From Corynebacterium epidermidicanis (GTDB lineage Bacteria > Actinomycetota > Actinomycetes > Mycobacteriales > Mycobacteriaceae): 64,000 nucleotides of DNA. The translations under genes and the position numbers were made by a program. Position 1 is the first letter of the stretch, and every line of letters begins with the position of its first letter. Shown one piece after another: positions 40,750 through 50,106 of the stretch. Where the stretch lies: assembly GCF_001021025.1 (NCBI RefSeq), contig NZ_CP011541.1:1674001-1738000 (forward strand). The letters run 5' to 3'. The notes beneath the pieces were generated by a model, which saw only the letters and a program-made list of their open reading frames with translations, did no database searches and was not told where the DNA came from.

Positions 40750-41075
40750 AGTTGGAAGATTCTAGCGTCATCAGCAGGGCAACGCGACCATGCAGGTTAA
40801 TGGGGACAATGTGCGATAAATCGCCAAGGATAGCTTGTCAAGAATTGCTTGTCGACGAGTGCTGCGCCCAGCCCTGCCGCGACCCACAACACAGTTCGGG
40901 AGGAACGTGACCTAAGAATCACCCCCGGGCGACCCGGCTCACAAATTGTTCAACACCCTAACCAAAACACCCTGTTACCTGTAAGAACAAGGTGGACAAA
41001 TCATCTGACAAGCGCTACACTAAATACAGCGATTACCCCCGCTAGTAGCATTAGACAACTCGATAGGACGCACCC
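40750..41075. promoter_or_regulatory. 326-bp divergent intergenic region, dnaE / small gene
   Basis: Contains the dnaE promoter (minus strand, TAGAAT at 40759-40764) and, near the other end, plus-strand -10-like TACACT followed by TAAATACAG before the 49-residue gene. A short direct repeat GCTTGTC (twice, near 40835-40855) and an inverted TTGTTC...GAACAA pair lie between. No gene is convincing here. Confidence 0.45.
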
Positions 41076-41225
41076 ATGTTCTCCTTTGGTCAATCCGCCA
41101 CCCAGTTCAGTGTTTTCTCCTTCTTTGGCGCTGCAGCTCCAGAACTACCGCAGGATCGTTTCGAAGCCGCCGACCATGAACTCTTGGACGCAATGGCTGA
41201 GCAAGATCTTCGTTTGGTCGCTTAA
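41076..41225 (+). CDS. 49-residue acidic small protein
   Basis: ATG 41076 with ATAGGACGCACCC upstream (AGGA eight bases before). The protein begins with a Phe/Ser-rich stretch (MFSFGQSATQFSVFSFFG) and ends in an acidic helix (FEAADHELLDAMAEQDLRLVA). It has no Lys and only two Arg. A large hairpin follows the stop (41250-41284). It is not a run-of-codons leader peptide. The strong ribosome site, upstream promoter-like sequence and regular composition support a real gene, but no homologue is known to me. Confidence 0.55.
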   Translation: MFSFGQSATQFSVFSFFGAAAPELPQDRFEAADHELLDAMAEQDLRLVA

Positions 41226-41249
41226 CTCATACTGGGATCGTTTTTCACC

Positions 41250-41284
41250 ACCCGGTGTCTTGTTCGCGCAAGCACTCACCGGGT
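41250..41284 (+). terminator. Hairpin after small gene
   Basis: ACCCGGTG (41250-41257) pairs with CACCGGGT (41277-41284), with an inner CTTG/CAAG stem. It follows the small gene by 25 bases and precedes the rarD promoter. There is no T run after it on the plus strand, so it may stabilise the small mRNA or stop transcription weakly. Confidence 0.5.
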
Positions 41285-41311
41285 GATCCACCAGAGGTTC
41301 GCCCCACCAGC

Positions 41312-41326
41312 TATAACACGCTAAAG
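41312..41326 (+). promoter_or_regulatory. Leaderless promoter of rarD
   Basis: TATAAC at 41312-41317 is followed after eight bases by GTG 41326. A start of transcription at the usual distance coincides with the GTG, and no ribosome site is present. Confidence 0.55.
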
Positions 41327-42219
41327 TGTGCGACGTGTTCTATGCCATCGTCGCTTATTTGCTGTGGGGCGCTTTTGCTGCGTTCTTCCCGTTACTGCAA
41401 CCAGCACAGCCACTAGAAATTATTGCGCACCGCATCGTATGGACGTCCATCTTGATGGCACTGCTGCTCAGTGGCACAAAAGGTTGGAAGGAACTACGCC
41501 AAGCAGACAAGCGCACCTGGCGCACCCTCGTATTTGCCGCATTAGCCATCGCGCTGAACTGGCTCACCTACGTAACCATCGTCAACTCCGGACATGTGGC
41601 CGAAGCAGCCTTGGGGTACTTCATCAATCCACTGGTGAACGTCCTGTTGGGCTTGGTGTTCCTCGGTGAAAAACTACGCCTCCTGCAAAAGTTGAGCGTA
41701 GGTATCGCAATTTTTGCCGTGAGTGTGCTCGTATTCCTCAGCGGACAGCCTCCTCTTGGGGGTTTGGTCCTAGCCGCTTCTTTTGGCGTCTACGGGCTCC
41801 TCAAGAAGCAAGTTCAACTCTCCGCCGAAACATCCTTAGCAGCAGAGACGTTTCTGCTCGCACCGGCATCATTGGGATACCTGATATACCTCTTCAGCAC
41901 CGGCGAGCTAACCTTCTTTCAGCACGGCCTCGGCCATGCATTGCTGCTGATCTGCACTGGTTTCATCACCGCGATCCCGATGCTGTTGTTCAACAAGGCC
42001 ACCCGCTTGATCCCGCTGGGCACCATCGGAATGCTGCAGTACCTCACCCCGACCATGCAAATGCTGTGGGCGGTGCTCATCATGCACGAACAAATGCCGA
42101 CCATTCGGTGGTTCGGATTTATTGTTATCTGGATTTCGGTTGCCATTTTTGTCTGGGATATTTGGCTGCAACGCAAACCCGGCGGCTCCGGCCCCCGCCG
42201 ACCGTTACCCAAGGCCTAG
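41326..42219 (+). CDS. rarD: RarD-type EamA-family permease
   Basis: 297 residues with ten hydrophobic helices. The beginning (YLLWGAFAAFFPLLQP...EIIAHRIVWTSIL) and GYFINPLVNVLLG near 92-104 and LTPTMQMLWA near 240 are typical of RarD in the drug/metabolite transporter superfamily. Start is GTG 41326, apparently leaderless. Substrate unknown. C. glutamicum also has rarD after dnaE. Confidence 0.9.
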   Translation: MCDVFYAIVAYLLWGAFAAFFPLLQPAQPLEIIAHRIVWTSILMALLLSGTKGWKELRQADKRTWRTLVFAALAIALNWLTYVTIVNSGHVAEAALGYFINPLVNVLLGLVFLGEKLRLLQKLSVGIAIFAVSVLVFLSGQPPLGGLVLAASFGVYGLLKKQVQLSAETSLAAETFLLAPASLGYLIYLFSTGELTFFQHGLGHALLLICTGFITAIPMLLFNKATRLIPLGTIGMLQYLTPTMQMLWAVLIMHEQMPTIRWFGFIVIWISVAIFVWDIWLQRKPGGSGPRRPLPKA

Positions 42220-42236
42220 CCAGCCACAGGGCCTAG

Positions 42237-42767
42237 TCAGCCAACGACAACGGGGCGCACCCCAAACCGACCAAAAGCAGCATCCCTCGGCAGCACCTCT
42301 ATTGCCACGACTGTTGGCTCCTGCGCCAGAGTGCGCAATTGCGCCAACCTAGCAAACACCAAGGCCCCGGAGATTCCTCCGGCTACTTCCGGGGAGCTAT
42401 CCGCCGTGCGGCGCACCACATCTGCGCGGGTTTCCGGAGCGATGGGCTCAGGAATTGCCACCGGCTTCGCCTGAGTGAGCGTTAACGAACTCACTCGCTG
42501 AATGTTCCAGGTTGCCGTGACCCGGCCCGCTTCTTCCACAGTCAGCGGGTGGTCAAATGTGACCAGCGCCCAACCGTCGCCATCTCGATCCAGCGATCCC
42601 ACCACCCGCTGTTGATACTGCGAAAACGACTCGTTCGGCTCCATCCCCAATTGATCGCCATTGCGCAACATTGGCTTGGAGGTGTTGTCGTCAAACCCGG
42701 CCCCCACAATCGCCACCACGATGATAAGTGCTGCTAGCCCCGCAACCGTTTTCCGCATGTTGCTCAC
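42237..42767 (-). CDS. Putative membrane-anchored or secreted protein, unknown
   Basis: 176 residues. One N-terminal hydrophobic segment (about residues 7-24, [17 protein letters not shown]) serves as signal anchor or signal peptide. The remainder is soluble, with [16 protein letters not shown] and [21 protein letters not shown] segments. Start GTG 42767 overlaps the rluD stop by four bases (GTGA); ATG 42758 is the other choice. Last gene of lspA-rluD-this. I do not recognise a family. Confidence 0.68.
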   Translation of the reverse strand: MSNMRKTVAGLAALIIVVAIVGAGFDDNTSKPMLRNGDQLGMEPNESFSQYQQRVVGSLDRDGDGWALVTFDHPLTVEEAGRVTATWNIQRVSSLTLTQAKPVAIPEPIAPETRADVVRRTADSSPEVAGGISGALVFARLAQLRTLAQEPTVVAIEVLPRDAAFGRFGVRPVVVG

Positions 42768-43687
42768 GCCCGCAGGACATCCAATGCATGCTGTAGGTCC
42801 GGCGGATAGGGCGATTCCACTTCCATGTAGTGCCCATCGGCGGGGTGTTCAAAGCCCAGACGCACCGCGTGCAGCCACTGACGGGTAAGGCCCAGTCGCT
42901 GGTTAAGGTTTGGGTCGGAGCCATACATCGGGTCGCCGCAGCAGGGGTGATGGAGGGAGGAAAAGTGCACTCTAATTTGGTGCGTTCGGCCGGTTTCGAG
43001 GTGGACGTCGAGAAGCGTCGCTTCCCGGAATGCCTCAATGGTTTCATAATGGGTGATGGATGGTTTGCCGTCGGTTGTGACCGCGAATCGCCAGCCTGCG
43101 GAGGGATGCCGGCCGATTGGAGCGTCGATAGTGCCGGTTAACGGGTCCGGATGGCCCTGGACCAGCGCGTGATAAGTCTTAGTGACGGTTCGGTCCCGAA
43201 AGGCGCGCTTGAGCACGCTATACCCGCGTTCCGACGCCGCAACCACCATCACTCCCGAAGTGCCAACGTCCAGGCGCTGCACGATACCCTTGCGCTCTGG
43301 CGGGCCGGAGGTGGAAATGCGGAAGCCAGCCGCAGCGAGGCCACCCAACACGGTTGGGCCTTCCCACCCCACCGTCGGGTGCGCTGCCACCCCGACGGGC
43401 TTATTTAGCGCAATAACATCTTCGTCCGCATAGAGGATGTCCATGCCTTCGATAAGTTCTTCTTTGGGTTCGAGCGACTTTGGTGGCTCAGGAAGCGTGA
43501 CATCCAGCCAGGTATCGGCGATCAACCGGTCGGACTTCCCCACGGTGCGACCGTCTACGCGAATATCGCCAGCTTCTGCGAGCTCGGCGACCATGGTTCG
43601 GGACAACCCCAGTAATTTGGCCAGGGCGGCGTCGACACGCATGCCCGCGAGCCCTTCTGGAACAGGAAGCTGCCGGGACTCACGCAT
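42764..43687 (-). CDS. rluD: Ribosomal large subunit pseudouridine synthase, RluD family
   Basis: 307 residues: an N-terminal S4 domain ([15 protein letters not shown]...[10 protein letters not shown], about 15-50) and a pseudouridine synthase domain with catalytic Asp in [11 protein letters not shown] near 138, [12 protein letters not shown], and [12 protein letters not shown] near 232. It modifies 23S rRNA uridines. Overlaps lspA by eight bases. Confidence 0.93.
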   Translation of the reverse strand: MRESRQLPVPEGLAGMRVDAALAKLLGLSRTMVAELAEAGDIRVDGRTVGKSDRLIADTWLDVTLPEPPKSLEPKEELIEGMDILYADEDVIALNKPVGVAAHPTVGWEGPTVLGGLAAAGFRISTSGPPERKGIVQRLDVGTSGVMVVAASERGYSVLKRAFRDRTVTKTYHALVQGHPDPLTGTIDAPIGRHPSAGWRFAVTTDGKPSITHYETIEAFREATLLDVHLETGRTHQIRVHFSSLHHPCCGDPMYGSDPNLNQRLGLTRQWLHAVRLGFEHPADGHYMEVESPYPPDLQHALDVLRA

Positions 43688-44201
43688 GACGCATCGCCCG
43701 CTTTTCCTCTAAAAACACTCCCACAATGAAACACACTACGCCCACCGTAATGCAGGAATCCGCGATATTAAAAACAGCAAAGTTCCCTACGGAGATAAAG
43801 TCCACCACATGTCCAACAAAAAACGCTGGCGCCCGAAATAACCGATCGATCAAATTGCCCAATGCCCCGCCGGCTATCAACGCCAGCCCTACGGCGTTCC
43901 ACCCCCCAACTACTTTGCGCGAATACACCGCGATTCCCACCACGAATGCTAACTGAATGCAGGTAAACACCCAGGTTGCGCCTTCACCAAACGAAAATGC
44001 TGCCCCGGAATTGAACAACAAGTACCAGCGGAACCAATCCCCAATGACAGGGTGCGGCACCCCAGGAGTCAGTGTCCGCAACACAAGAAACTTCGTGAGC
44101 TGATCGATGCTGGCCGCAGCCACGGCAATGGCAAACATCGTAGGCATCCAGTTTCGAGATGGAATCGGCGAAGGGACCTGGTGGGTTTCCGTTTCGTTCA
44201 C
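43680..44201 (-). CDS. lspA: Lipoprotein signal peptidase (signal peptidase II)
   Basis: Cleaves lipidated prolipoproteins before the lipobox cysteine. 173 residues with four membrane helices. The two catalytic Asp motifs are [11 protein letters not shown] (near 109) and [11 protein letters not shown] (near 144). Works after Lgt (3.2 kb). Overlaps rluD, a pairing common in bacteria. Confidence 0.96.
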   Translation of the reverse strand: MNETETHQVPSPIPSRNWMPTMFAIAVAAASIDQLTKFLVLRTLTPGVPHPVIGDWFRWYLLFNSGAAFSFGEGATWVFTCIQLAFVVGIAVYSRKVVGGWNAVGLALIAGGALGNLIDRLFRAPAFFVGHVVDFISVGNFAVFNIADSCITVGVVCFIVGVFLEEKRAMRHA

Positions 44202-44295
44202 GGCAACTATTGTGCCTTGCCCGTGGACTTTTGCAGGCGATTTGTCCCCCGTCGGTGTGTCTTCGCAGGAGGGCGTTCGGTTACGCTAAGACACT

Positions 44296-45222
44296 ATGAA
44301 GTCTTCTGCTCGACGTATTCTCGTTCCAGTTTGTTCGCTGTTATTGCTCGTCAGCCCTATGTTGGTCTCTTGTAGCAAAGAAACCGATTCTGAGCAGCCC
44401 AGCCACGCGCCCGCCGTTTCCCTTCCGGTTGACCCGCCGCGGGTGCAGCTTATCGACGCCGGGACGGCACCACAACAGGTAATGGCATTCCACGACTCTG
44501 GTTCTTCCCAAGACATCGATCTCGCATTCAGCGATGCTTTCACCCAAGGAACCGGGACGCTGGCAGAAGTCTCGGAAACGCCGGAGGTACCTCAGCAACC
44601 TCAAGTTCTGCGAGCACACGCTCATGCAACAACCACCGGGCAACGCGACATTGCAGTGGTACTCACCCAACCGACTTACTCCCAGCCAGATCGCGCGGAG
44701 GACGCTCGAGGCATCGATGGATTTCGATTGGGATGGACAGCAGATTCCACCGGCCGCGCATCAAGCGTAACTGTTGCCGCCCCGACGCAGGCCTCAGATT
44801 CTGCCCGTAAACTCGCGGAAGTGCACGCGATGAAGCTGGTCGCGCAACCAATCATTTTCCCCACTGAGCCAATCGGCATCGGTGCCCGATGGAGCGTGGA
44901 CAACCGGGTGGCGGGTGATTCCACCTTGCTTCGGTCAACGACCTACACCCTGCAGCACATCGACGGCGACAATGTGGAACTTCAGGCTGACATCATCCAG
45001 CGCCCTGCAGTGACTTCACTTCCGTTGAACACAGCAGCTGGAAGCGAGTTAAAAGTGCACTCTACCCAGTCACTTTCCACCGGAACACTGAGAATCAACC
45101 TAGGCCAACCTTTGCCAACTTCCGGGCACTTCGCGGTAAGTACGCGCGTACGCTATGCCTCTGATGGCTCTGATACCACGGTGTATCAAGACTTCACTTC
45201 TGGGGTGGACTTCGGAAAGTAG
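44296..45222 (+). CDS. Putative lipoprotein (DUF6263-like)
   Basis: 308 residues. Signal peptide with basic KSSARR, a hydrophobic core and lipobox LVSC, so Cys near residue 26 is lipidated. The mature part is all-beta-looking with FPTEPIGIGARWSVD (near 194) and VELQADIIQRPA, which recalls DUF6263 proteins; this family call is tentative. Divergent from lspA, convergent with the lipoprotein at 45388 across a strong terminator. Confidence 0.72.
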   Translation: MKSSARRILVPVCSLLLLVSPMLVSCSKETDSEQPSHAPAVSLPVDPPRVQLIDAGTAPQQVMAFHDSGSSQDIDLAFSDAFTQGTGTLAEVSETPEVPQQPQVLRAHAHATTTGQRDIAVVLTQPTYSQPDRAEDARGIDGFRLGWTADSTGRASSVTVAAPTQASDSARKLAEVHAMKLVAQPIIFPTEPIGIGARWSVDNRVAGDSTLLRSTTYTLQHIDGDNVELQADIIQRPAVTSLPLNTAAGSELKVHSTQSLSTGTLRINLGQPLPTSGHFAVSTRVRYASDGSDTTVYQDFTSGVDFGK

Positions 45223-45328
45223 CGGCTGGCCAGACATTCGGACCACCTGCGTGTTGCCATGCCGTGAAGGCACACAGGCTCCGAGTTGGCTACACAAGTG
45301 GCGAGCCATGCCTGATACTCGACCGAAA

Positions 45329-45371
45329 AAAGTGGTCGCTTTCCCTGCGAATTTAGGAAAGCGACCACTTT
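45329..45371. terminator. Strong bidirectional terminator
   Basis: A perfect 16-bp stem, AAAGTGGTCGCTTTCC at 45329-45344 and its complement at 45356-45371, with an 11-base loop. An A run before it on the plus strand gives a T run on the minus strand. It separates two convergent lipoprotein genes. Confidence 0.92.
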
Positions 45372-45387
45372 GTCCGTGTTGGGTGCG

Positions 45388-45930
45388 CTACTGCGACTTA
45401 ACTTCGCCCGCAGGTGCTTCAGATTGGCACATGGCAGGGACCTTTTCTGGAGAAACCGTATTGGTGATGAGGGTGCAGGCCCATCCCTTGGAAAGCTTCC
45501 AGTTACCACCCTCATTGACGAACTCCACGCTGTCTGCAACCTGGGAAGGGCGCTCTGGCAAGGTGAAATTCACAGTGGCCAGGACAGAATTCGGGGTGTA
45601 GCCAGGTAGAACTGGGTCTACAACCTGGAATTCGGCGCCCGAATCGATCTTGGATTTAGTCATGGTTTCAAACAGTTCCGGCGCGGTTTCTGCGCCTTGG
45701 ACCGTCTTGATCTTTTGATCCACCGTCGCAGCAGGATCGGTAGCTACGGCGAGAATTTTGTTGAGGTCTGCAGCCGTGGGAGTAGCAGCATCAGCCTTGG
45801 CAGCGCTGGATGCTGCAGGCTTGGCAGCAGAGCTAGTCGTGGTGTCTGAAGAGCCCTTGTCGCCACAGGCGGTCAAAGACAATGCAGCTGCAAAAATACA
45901 GGCGGCTGCTGCAGGCTTGGAAAACTTCAA
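45388..45930 (-). CDS. Putative lipoprotein, MTB12-like
   Basis: 180 residues from TTG 45930, which has AAGGAGA six bases upstream. Signal peptide, lipobox LTAC (Cys near 22), an Ala/Ser/Thr-rich linker to about residue 50, and a C-terminal alpha/beta domain of about 125 residues with two Cys (GWACT and AMCQ). The pattern (helical start, then VNFTLPERPSQVADSVEFVNEGGNWKLS split over strands) resembles low-molecular-weight antigen MTB12-like domains of mycobacteria; assignment is by appearance. Confidence 0.72.
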   Translation of the reverse strand: MKFSKPAAAACIFAAALSLTACGDKGSSDTTTSSAAKPAASSAAKADAATPTAADLNKILAVATDPAATVDQKIKTVQGAETAPELFETMTKSKIDSGAEFQVVDPVLPGYTPNSVLATVNFTLPERPSQVADSVEFVNEGGNWKLSKGWACTLITNTVSPEKVPAMCQSEAPAGEVKSQ

Positions 45931-46207
45931 CGAAATCTCCTTGGGAGTTCAGGTGTCGGCACCAGCGCAGAATATCTCGGTGTATTTTTCCGAAAACTTG
46001 AGATGTTTCAAGTTGTGCGTAGGTTACCGCTGACGTGAGGCCGATCTTAACACGAGTTACAGAAGTGAATAGTTTTGACTCTCCCCGATTCACCGCTGCA
46101 ATGGTGAATATTGATCCTTTTTGCGCTACAAAGTGCAATCGACACAGCAAGAGCTTTTGTTGCCTGCTGCCCCCACAATTTCTTCCTATGTGGCAACCTT
46201 AACAACT

Positions 46208-47143
46208 ATGACTGAAGCAGTGAAGAAAATCATCGTTATCACCACAGGTGGCACAATCGCGTGCACTACAGACCACAACGGCGTACTCCTGCCAACCGTT
46301 TCTGGTGAAGATCTGATTGCCCCTATCCGAAGCCGTTTCCCAAACGGCAGTGTTGTCATTGAAGTGCGAGAGCTAACACGGCTCGATTCCGCCTCCATGA
46401 CTTTAGGAGACATCGACGAAATCGTCTCTGCAGTCCACGAAGCCCTCGATGATGCCGAGACCACCGGAGTCGTGGTTACCCACGGCACCGACTCGATGGA
46501 AGAAACTGCGATTGCCGTTGATACGTTCCACACAGATCCGCGGCCTGTCGTATTCACCGGAGCTCAAAAACCTGCCGACCACCCGTCTGCGGACGGCCCC
46601 GCCAATCTCTTTGAAGCAATCCTCGTTGCTGCTGATGCCTCAGCGCGCGGCATTGGCGCACTGATCGTATTTGGCCACGCCGTACTCCCGGCACGGGGCG
46701 CGATGAAATGGCATACCACCGACGAACTCGCATTTGCCACAAACGGCCCGGAAGAACCCACGAGGCCTGACCCTGTCGCCCCCGCATTGCTTGCCGACGT
46801 CCGCATCGACGTCATCTACGCTTATCCCGGCGCGCCGCGCACCACTGTCGATGCATTGCTCGAAGCCGGGAGCCAAGGAATTGTCGTGGAAGCTATGGGT
46901 GCGGGCAACGTCGGGCGCGATCTGGCTCAAGGACTCAGCCACGCCTTGGAGCAAGGTATTCCGGTCGTCATCAGCACGCGGACCCCGCGCGGTGACGTAC
47001 ATGGCAGCTATGGCGGTGCTGGGGGCGGAGCTACCCTGGCTGCCCTTGGTGCGCTGGGATCTACCTATTTCCGTGCTGGGCAAGCTCGCATTCTCTTGGC
47101 AATCGCAATAGCAACCGGCAGGCACCCGGCAACACTGTTCTAG
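46208..47143 (+). CDS. ansA: L-asparaginase
   Basis: Hydrolyses asparagine to aspartate and ammonia. 311 residues with TTGGTIAC near 14 (nucleophile Thr), THGTDSMEET near 88-97 (second Thr-Asp), and the Lys of ARGAMKWHT near 165. ATG 46208 starts six residues before the IIVITTGGT strand; the frame extends to 46121 but that part is not family-like. No signal peptide, so cytoplasmic (type I-like location). Convergent with dinB, overlapping its stop by four bases. Confidence 0.93.
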   Translation: MTEAVKKIIVITTGGTIACTTDHNGVLLPTVSGEDLIAPIRSRFPNGSVVIEVRELTRLDSASMTLGDIDEIVSAVHEALDDAETTGVVVTHGTDSMEETAIAVDTFHTDPRPVVFTGAQKPADHPSADGPANLFEAILVAADASARGIGALIVFGHAVLPARGAMKWHTTDELAFATNGPEEPTRPDPVAPALLADVRIDVIYAYPGAPRTTVDALLEAGSQGIVVEAMGAGNVGRDLAQGLSHALEQGIPVVISTRTPRGDVHGSYGGAGGGATLAALGALGSTYFRAGQARILLAIAIATGRHPATLF

Positions 47144-48540
47144 CGTTCATAGTTTTCCGACAGCCAGTCATCCCAATCGAGACTGGCCAGTGGGTCAGCC
47201 TCGGTGAGGAGTGGATCGTCGTCCGCAAAACTCTTGGTTCTACCGTGAGCCGTGGAACGCGTTTCAAATCTCACCGTTACTACGCCGTGCCCACACCCTT
47301 GCACCCAACCGTGCCCGTACTCCGGGTGGAAAACATCTTGGGTGCTGTACCACGTTCCCGAACGCGATTCTTCAAGTTGAGGCGAATTCACCAAGCTAAT
47401 TACTTCTGAATGGCTCGAGGAGCGAACTCCGGTTTCAAAGTCACCAGCGACATCTTCGGTCACGGTTACTTGCTGGTCAAGCTCAGGAAACATTACATCT
47501 TGCCGTTCAAGTTCCAGCCCGCTCAAAGACACCCCAACCAATCGAATTGGCCCGATCTGCTCTGGATAGCGTGTTAAGCGCCGGGTGGCCGCGGTCAAAG
47601 TTTCTAGATCATCACTTGCGTAAGACAGTGTCAGCGAGCGAGTCTCGGTAGTAAAGTCCGCGAGTTTCAATTTGACGCTGATCGTTCTTGCTGCGCGGCC
47701 GTCTTTCTTCAGGCGTCGATAAGCGTCGGTCATGCTGCGGCTCACAGCCTCGTCGACCTCCGCTTTGGTGGTTAGATCCTTGGGATAGGTATGTTCAGCT
47801 GATACTTGTTTAGCTTCGGCTCGGGGTGCCACGGATCGATCGTCGTTACCTTGGGCGATCTGCCACAGCGCTGGACCTACAGTTTTCCCGAGGGCTGCTT
47901 CGACCTCCTTTTGCTCCAGCGCTGCAAAGTCTCCGATGGTATCGATACCCAATCGCTTCAACTTTTGTTCGGAAATTGGGCCAATCCCCCACAACTGCCG
48001 GACCGGCAGCGGATGAAGGAGTCGCACTTGATCGGTGACGGGAATGACAAATACTCCGTCCGGCTTAGCAAGGCCCGAACCGATTTTTGCGGCTTGCTTA
48101 CCCGGCCCCGCGCCGAGCGAGGCTGGGAGGCCAGTCTCCCGTCTTATGCTTTCCCGAAGCTGTTGGCACCACTGCCCCACCTTTTCGGGATCCGCCCCTT
48201 GCAACACGGATGGTTCAAGGAAAGCCTCATCGATCGACAGCTGTTCGACCAAACCAGCCTGAGCTCGCACAATTTCAAATACGCGCTTGGAAGCGGCGCT
48301 GTACACCGGAAAACGAGGACGAACGGTTGTCGCCCTTGGCCCAATCAAAGCTCGAGCTTGAAACATGGGCATAGCACTGCGCGCCCCGAATTTACGTGCT
48401 TCGTAAGATGCGCCGGCTACCACGCCTCGTCCCGCCAGACCTCCGACCAACACTGGTCGCCCTCTCAACGTTGGTCGGGTTAACTGTTCCACGGATGCGA
48501 AGAACGCGTCCATATCAATATGAAGTACCCAACGTTGCAT
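47140..48540 (-). CDS. dinB: DNA polymerase IV (Y-family)
   Basis: Translesion polymerase, about 466 residues. VLHIDMDAFFASVEQ near 5-19 (catalytic Asp), YSAASKRVFEI, LSIDEAFLE near 107 (Asp-Glu pair), then thumb and little-finger domains and an actinobacterial C-terminal extension ending DWDDWLSENYER. ATG 48540 gives the normal N-terminus; the frame reaches 48600 but without family resemblance. No clear LexA box is seen upstream by eye. Confidence 0.95.
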   Translation of the reverse strand: MQRWVLHIDMDAFFASVEQLTRPTLRGRPVLVGGLAGRGVVAGASYEARKFGARSAMPMFQARALIGPRATTVRPRFPVYSAASKRVFEIVRAQAGLVEQLSIDEAFLEPSVLQGADPEKVGQWCQQLRESIRRETGLPASLGAGPGKQAAKIGSGLAKPDGVFVIPVTDQVRLLHPLPVRQLWGIGPISEQKLKRLGIDTIGDFAALEQKEVEAALGKTVGPALWQIAQGNDDRSVAPRAEAKQVSAEHTYPKDLTTKAEVDEAVSRSMTDAYRRLKKDGRAARTISVKLKLADFTTETRSLTLSYASDDLETLTAATRRLTRYPEQIGPIRLVGVSLSGLELERQDVMFPELDQQVTVTEDVAGDFETGVRSSSHSEVISLVNSPQLEESRSGTWYSTQDVFHPEYGHGWVQGCGHGVVTVRFETRSTAHGRTKSFADDDPLLTEADPLASLDWDDWLSENYER

Positions 48541-48724
48541 AATGATCAGCCTAGGACAAGAGTTCCCCCGAACGACATTTGGTACATAATCAGTACACAA
48601 ATCATCCGTTGAACGAAATCACACTCGTACGATTTGTTGTCGGGTATGCACCTGACGAACTCGAGAAAGACACCATGCCCCCACGATCAAGGCTAATTTA
48701 TTCACCCCGGAACGTCTTACCGCG

Positions 48725-49246
48725 GTGATGAATTGTGCTATCGGTCTTTCGATTTACATTTGCTTGGAATGCGTGAGTTTGTTCTTCGATGCCTCCACGG
48801 TCATCGGCTCGGTGTTTTTGGTCGCCAGCGGCCTGGCATATGCTTTCTACTCCTGGTTGATGTATCAGGTAATCAAAGTAGATTCTCCGCTGGCAAGCAG
48901 CGTCTTTATCATATGTAATTTTCTTGGCGTCATCCTCCACCTGTTTAGCACCTCCTATCTATTACAGATCCGACCCGATGAAAGCCGCTATCAGACCATT
49001 TACAACTTCGCCGAGTACCTTTTCGTCCTGGCGCTGTTTCCTTTGGTGTGTGGACTTGCGCGTAGCCCCGTCTTTCCGCGATTCATTGCAATCATGCAAG
49101 CCATTTATGCGGTGACCTGGACGTTAAATATCTTCTTCCCCGAATACACTTTCCCGCTACCGGTCAATATGGCATTGAGCTTAGCCACAAAATGTGCCAT
49201 CGTTGCCTGCTGTTTCCGCACTGTTTTCCATCGTCGTAGGCTTTGA
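48725..49246 (+). CDS. Membrane protein, tandem paralog 1 (start uncertain, possible frameshift)
   Basis: 173 residues as read from GTG 48725, with five hydrophobic helices. It is visibly related to the next gene: ECVSLFF versus ECAVLVF, IYNFAEYLFVLALFPLVCGLARSPVFPRFIA versus the matching stretch there, and the same helix order. In frame, coding resemblance continues upstream to about 48683 (KANLFTPERLTA) without a start codon. An ATG at 48675 is one base out of frame across a run of five C; a sixth C would give a start MPPTIKANLF. Thus either GTG 48725 is the start or the gene is disrupted at the C run. Function unknown. Confidence 0.65.
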   Translation: MMNCAIGLSIYICLECVSLFFDASTVIGSVFLVASGLAYAFYSWLMYQVIKVDSPLASSVFIICNFLGVILHLFSTSYLLQIRPDESRYQTIYNFAEYLFVLALFPLVCGLARSPVFPRFIAIMQAIYAVTWTLNIFFPEYTFPLPVNMALSLATKCAIVACCFRTVFHRRRL

Positions 49247-49384
49247 CGGAATGTGCGATCGCCGACAGCAACTTTTCGCAACTCGCGCAGCACACTCGGG
49301 TAAGCCGGGTTAAGCACAACAGTTTACAATCGACTGAAGTGTCTAGATCAACCCCATAGCTCCCAGCTATGTCGCGCCGCCTGA

Positions 49385-50002
49385 ATGAAGAAAGCCCACA
49401 AACATATGCCCTATTCGTTAACTGAAGATCCCGCGCGGGATGTTCCAGGGCACGCCATTTCTACGGCTTTGGCAATTTTTGTTTACTTGGCGTTGGAATG
49501 CGCAGTCTTGGTTTTCCCACCCGAGGCAATCCAGTCGGTTTTGTTCAACTTGGGCGCCATGTTTGCGTTCTTCACGATGTCATTGGGCTATCTCAATTTG
49601 TTCAAACTACAAACTCCAGTGGCTGCCCGTACGCACTTTCTCCTCAACACGATAGGAATCCTCTGGCATCTAGCAAAGATTCCGAAACTATTGCTTGTGG
49701 ATGCTGACGTGCACGCATATTGGCAGGGGCTCTACACTGCCGAATCGTGCATGGCCGTTGCGCTCATTCCACTAGCCTGGTGTATTTGGCATTCCCCAAT
49801 TGTCCCTAGGATACTCGCGCTAGGTTTCATGGCGTTTTCCGCCAGCTGGTTGCTTCTGGTGCTTGTTTGGCAATTTAGCCCACAAACAACGTATCTCGAT
49901 TGGCCAATCAATCTCTTTGGTGGCCTGGTACAGGGAGCTCTCGCCGTTTATCTCGTGCGATGGTCTATGCGACAACAGCCGAGACCAACCGGACTAACTT
50001 AG
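49385..50002 (+). CDS. Membrane protein, tandem paralog 2
   Basis: 205 residues with five or six hydrophobic helices and a short charged cytoplasmic N-terminus (DPARDVPG). Homologous along its length to the preceding gene, so a local duplication. Start at ATG 49385 or ATG 49406 (MPYSLTEDP); neither has a strong ribosome site, and a TCTAGAT -10-like element lies near 49344. Charged residues are few and no transporter or enzyme motif is visible. Found between dinB and ileS, a place of lineage-specific genes. Confidence 0.7.
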   Translation: MKKAHKHMPYSLTEDPARDVPGHAISTALAIFVYLALECAVLVFPPEAIQSVLFNLGAMFAFFTMSLGYLNLFKLQTPVAARTHFLLNTIGILWHLAKIPKLLLVDADVHAYWQGLYTAESCMAVALIPLAWCIWHSPIVPRILALGFMAFSASWLLLVLVWQFSPQTTYLDWPINLFGGLVQGALAVYLVRWSMRQQPRPTGLT

Positions 50003-50031
50003 CGTTCCCAGTCGCCGGTGCATATGGAAAA

Positions 50032-50073
50032 TCGCCCCGACTCCCCTCCCAATGATGGTGGGGGCCGGGGCGA
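50032..50073. terminator. Terminator between paralog 2 and ileS
   Basis: TCGCCCCG (50032-50039) pairs with CGGGGCGA (50066-50073), extended inside by CCCC/GGGG. On the minus strand it is followed by ATTTTCC, so it ends ileS; it can also end the plus-strand gene. Confidence 0.85.
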
Positions 50074-50106
50074 CTCCTGGTTAGGACGGCACTCCGTCGC
50101 TAAGCA

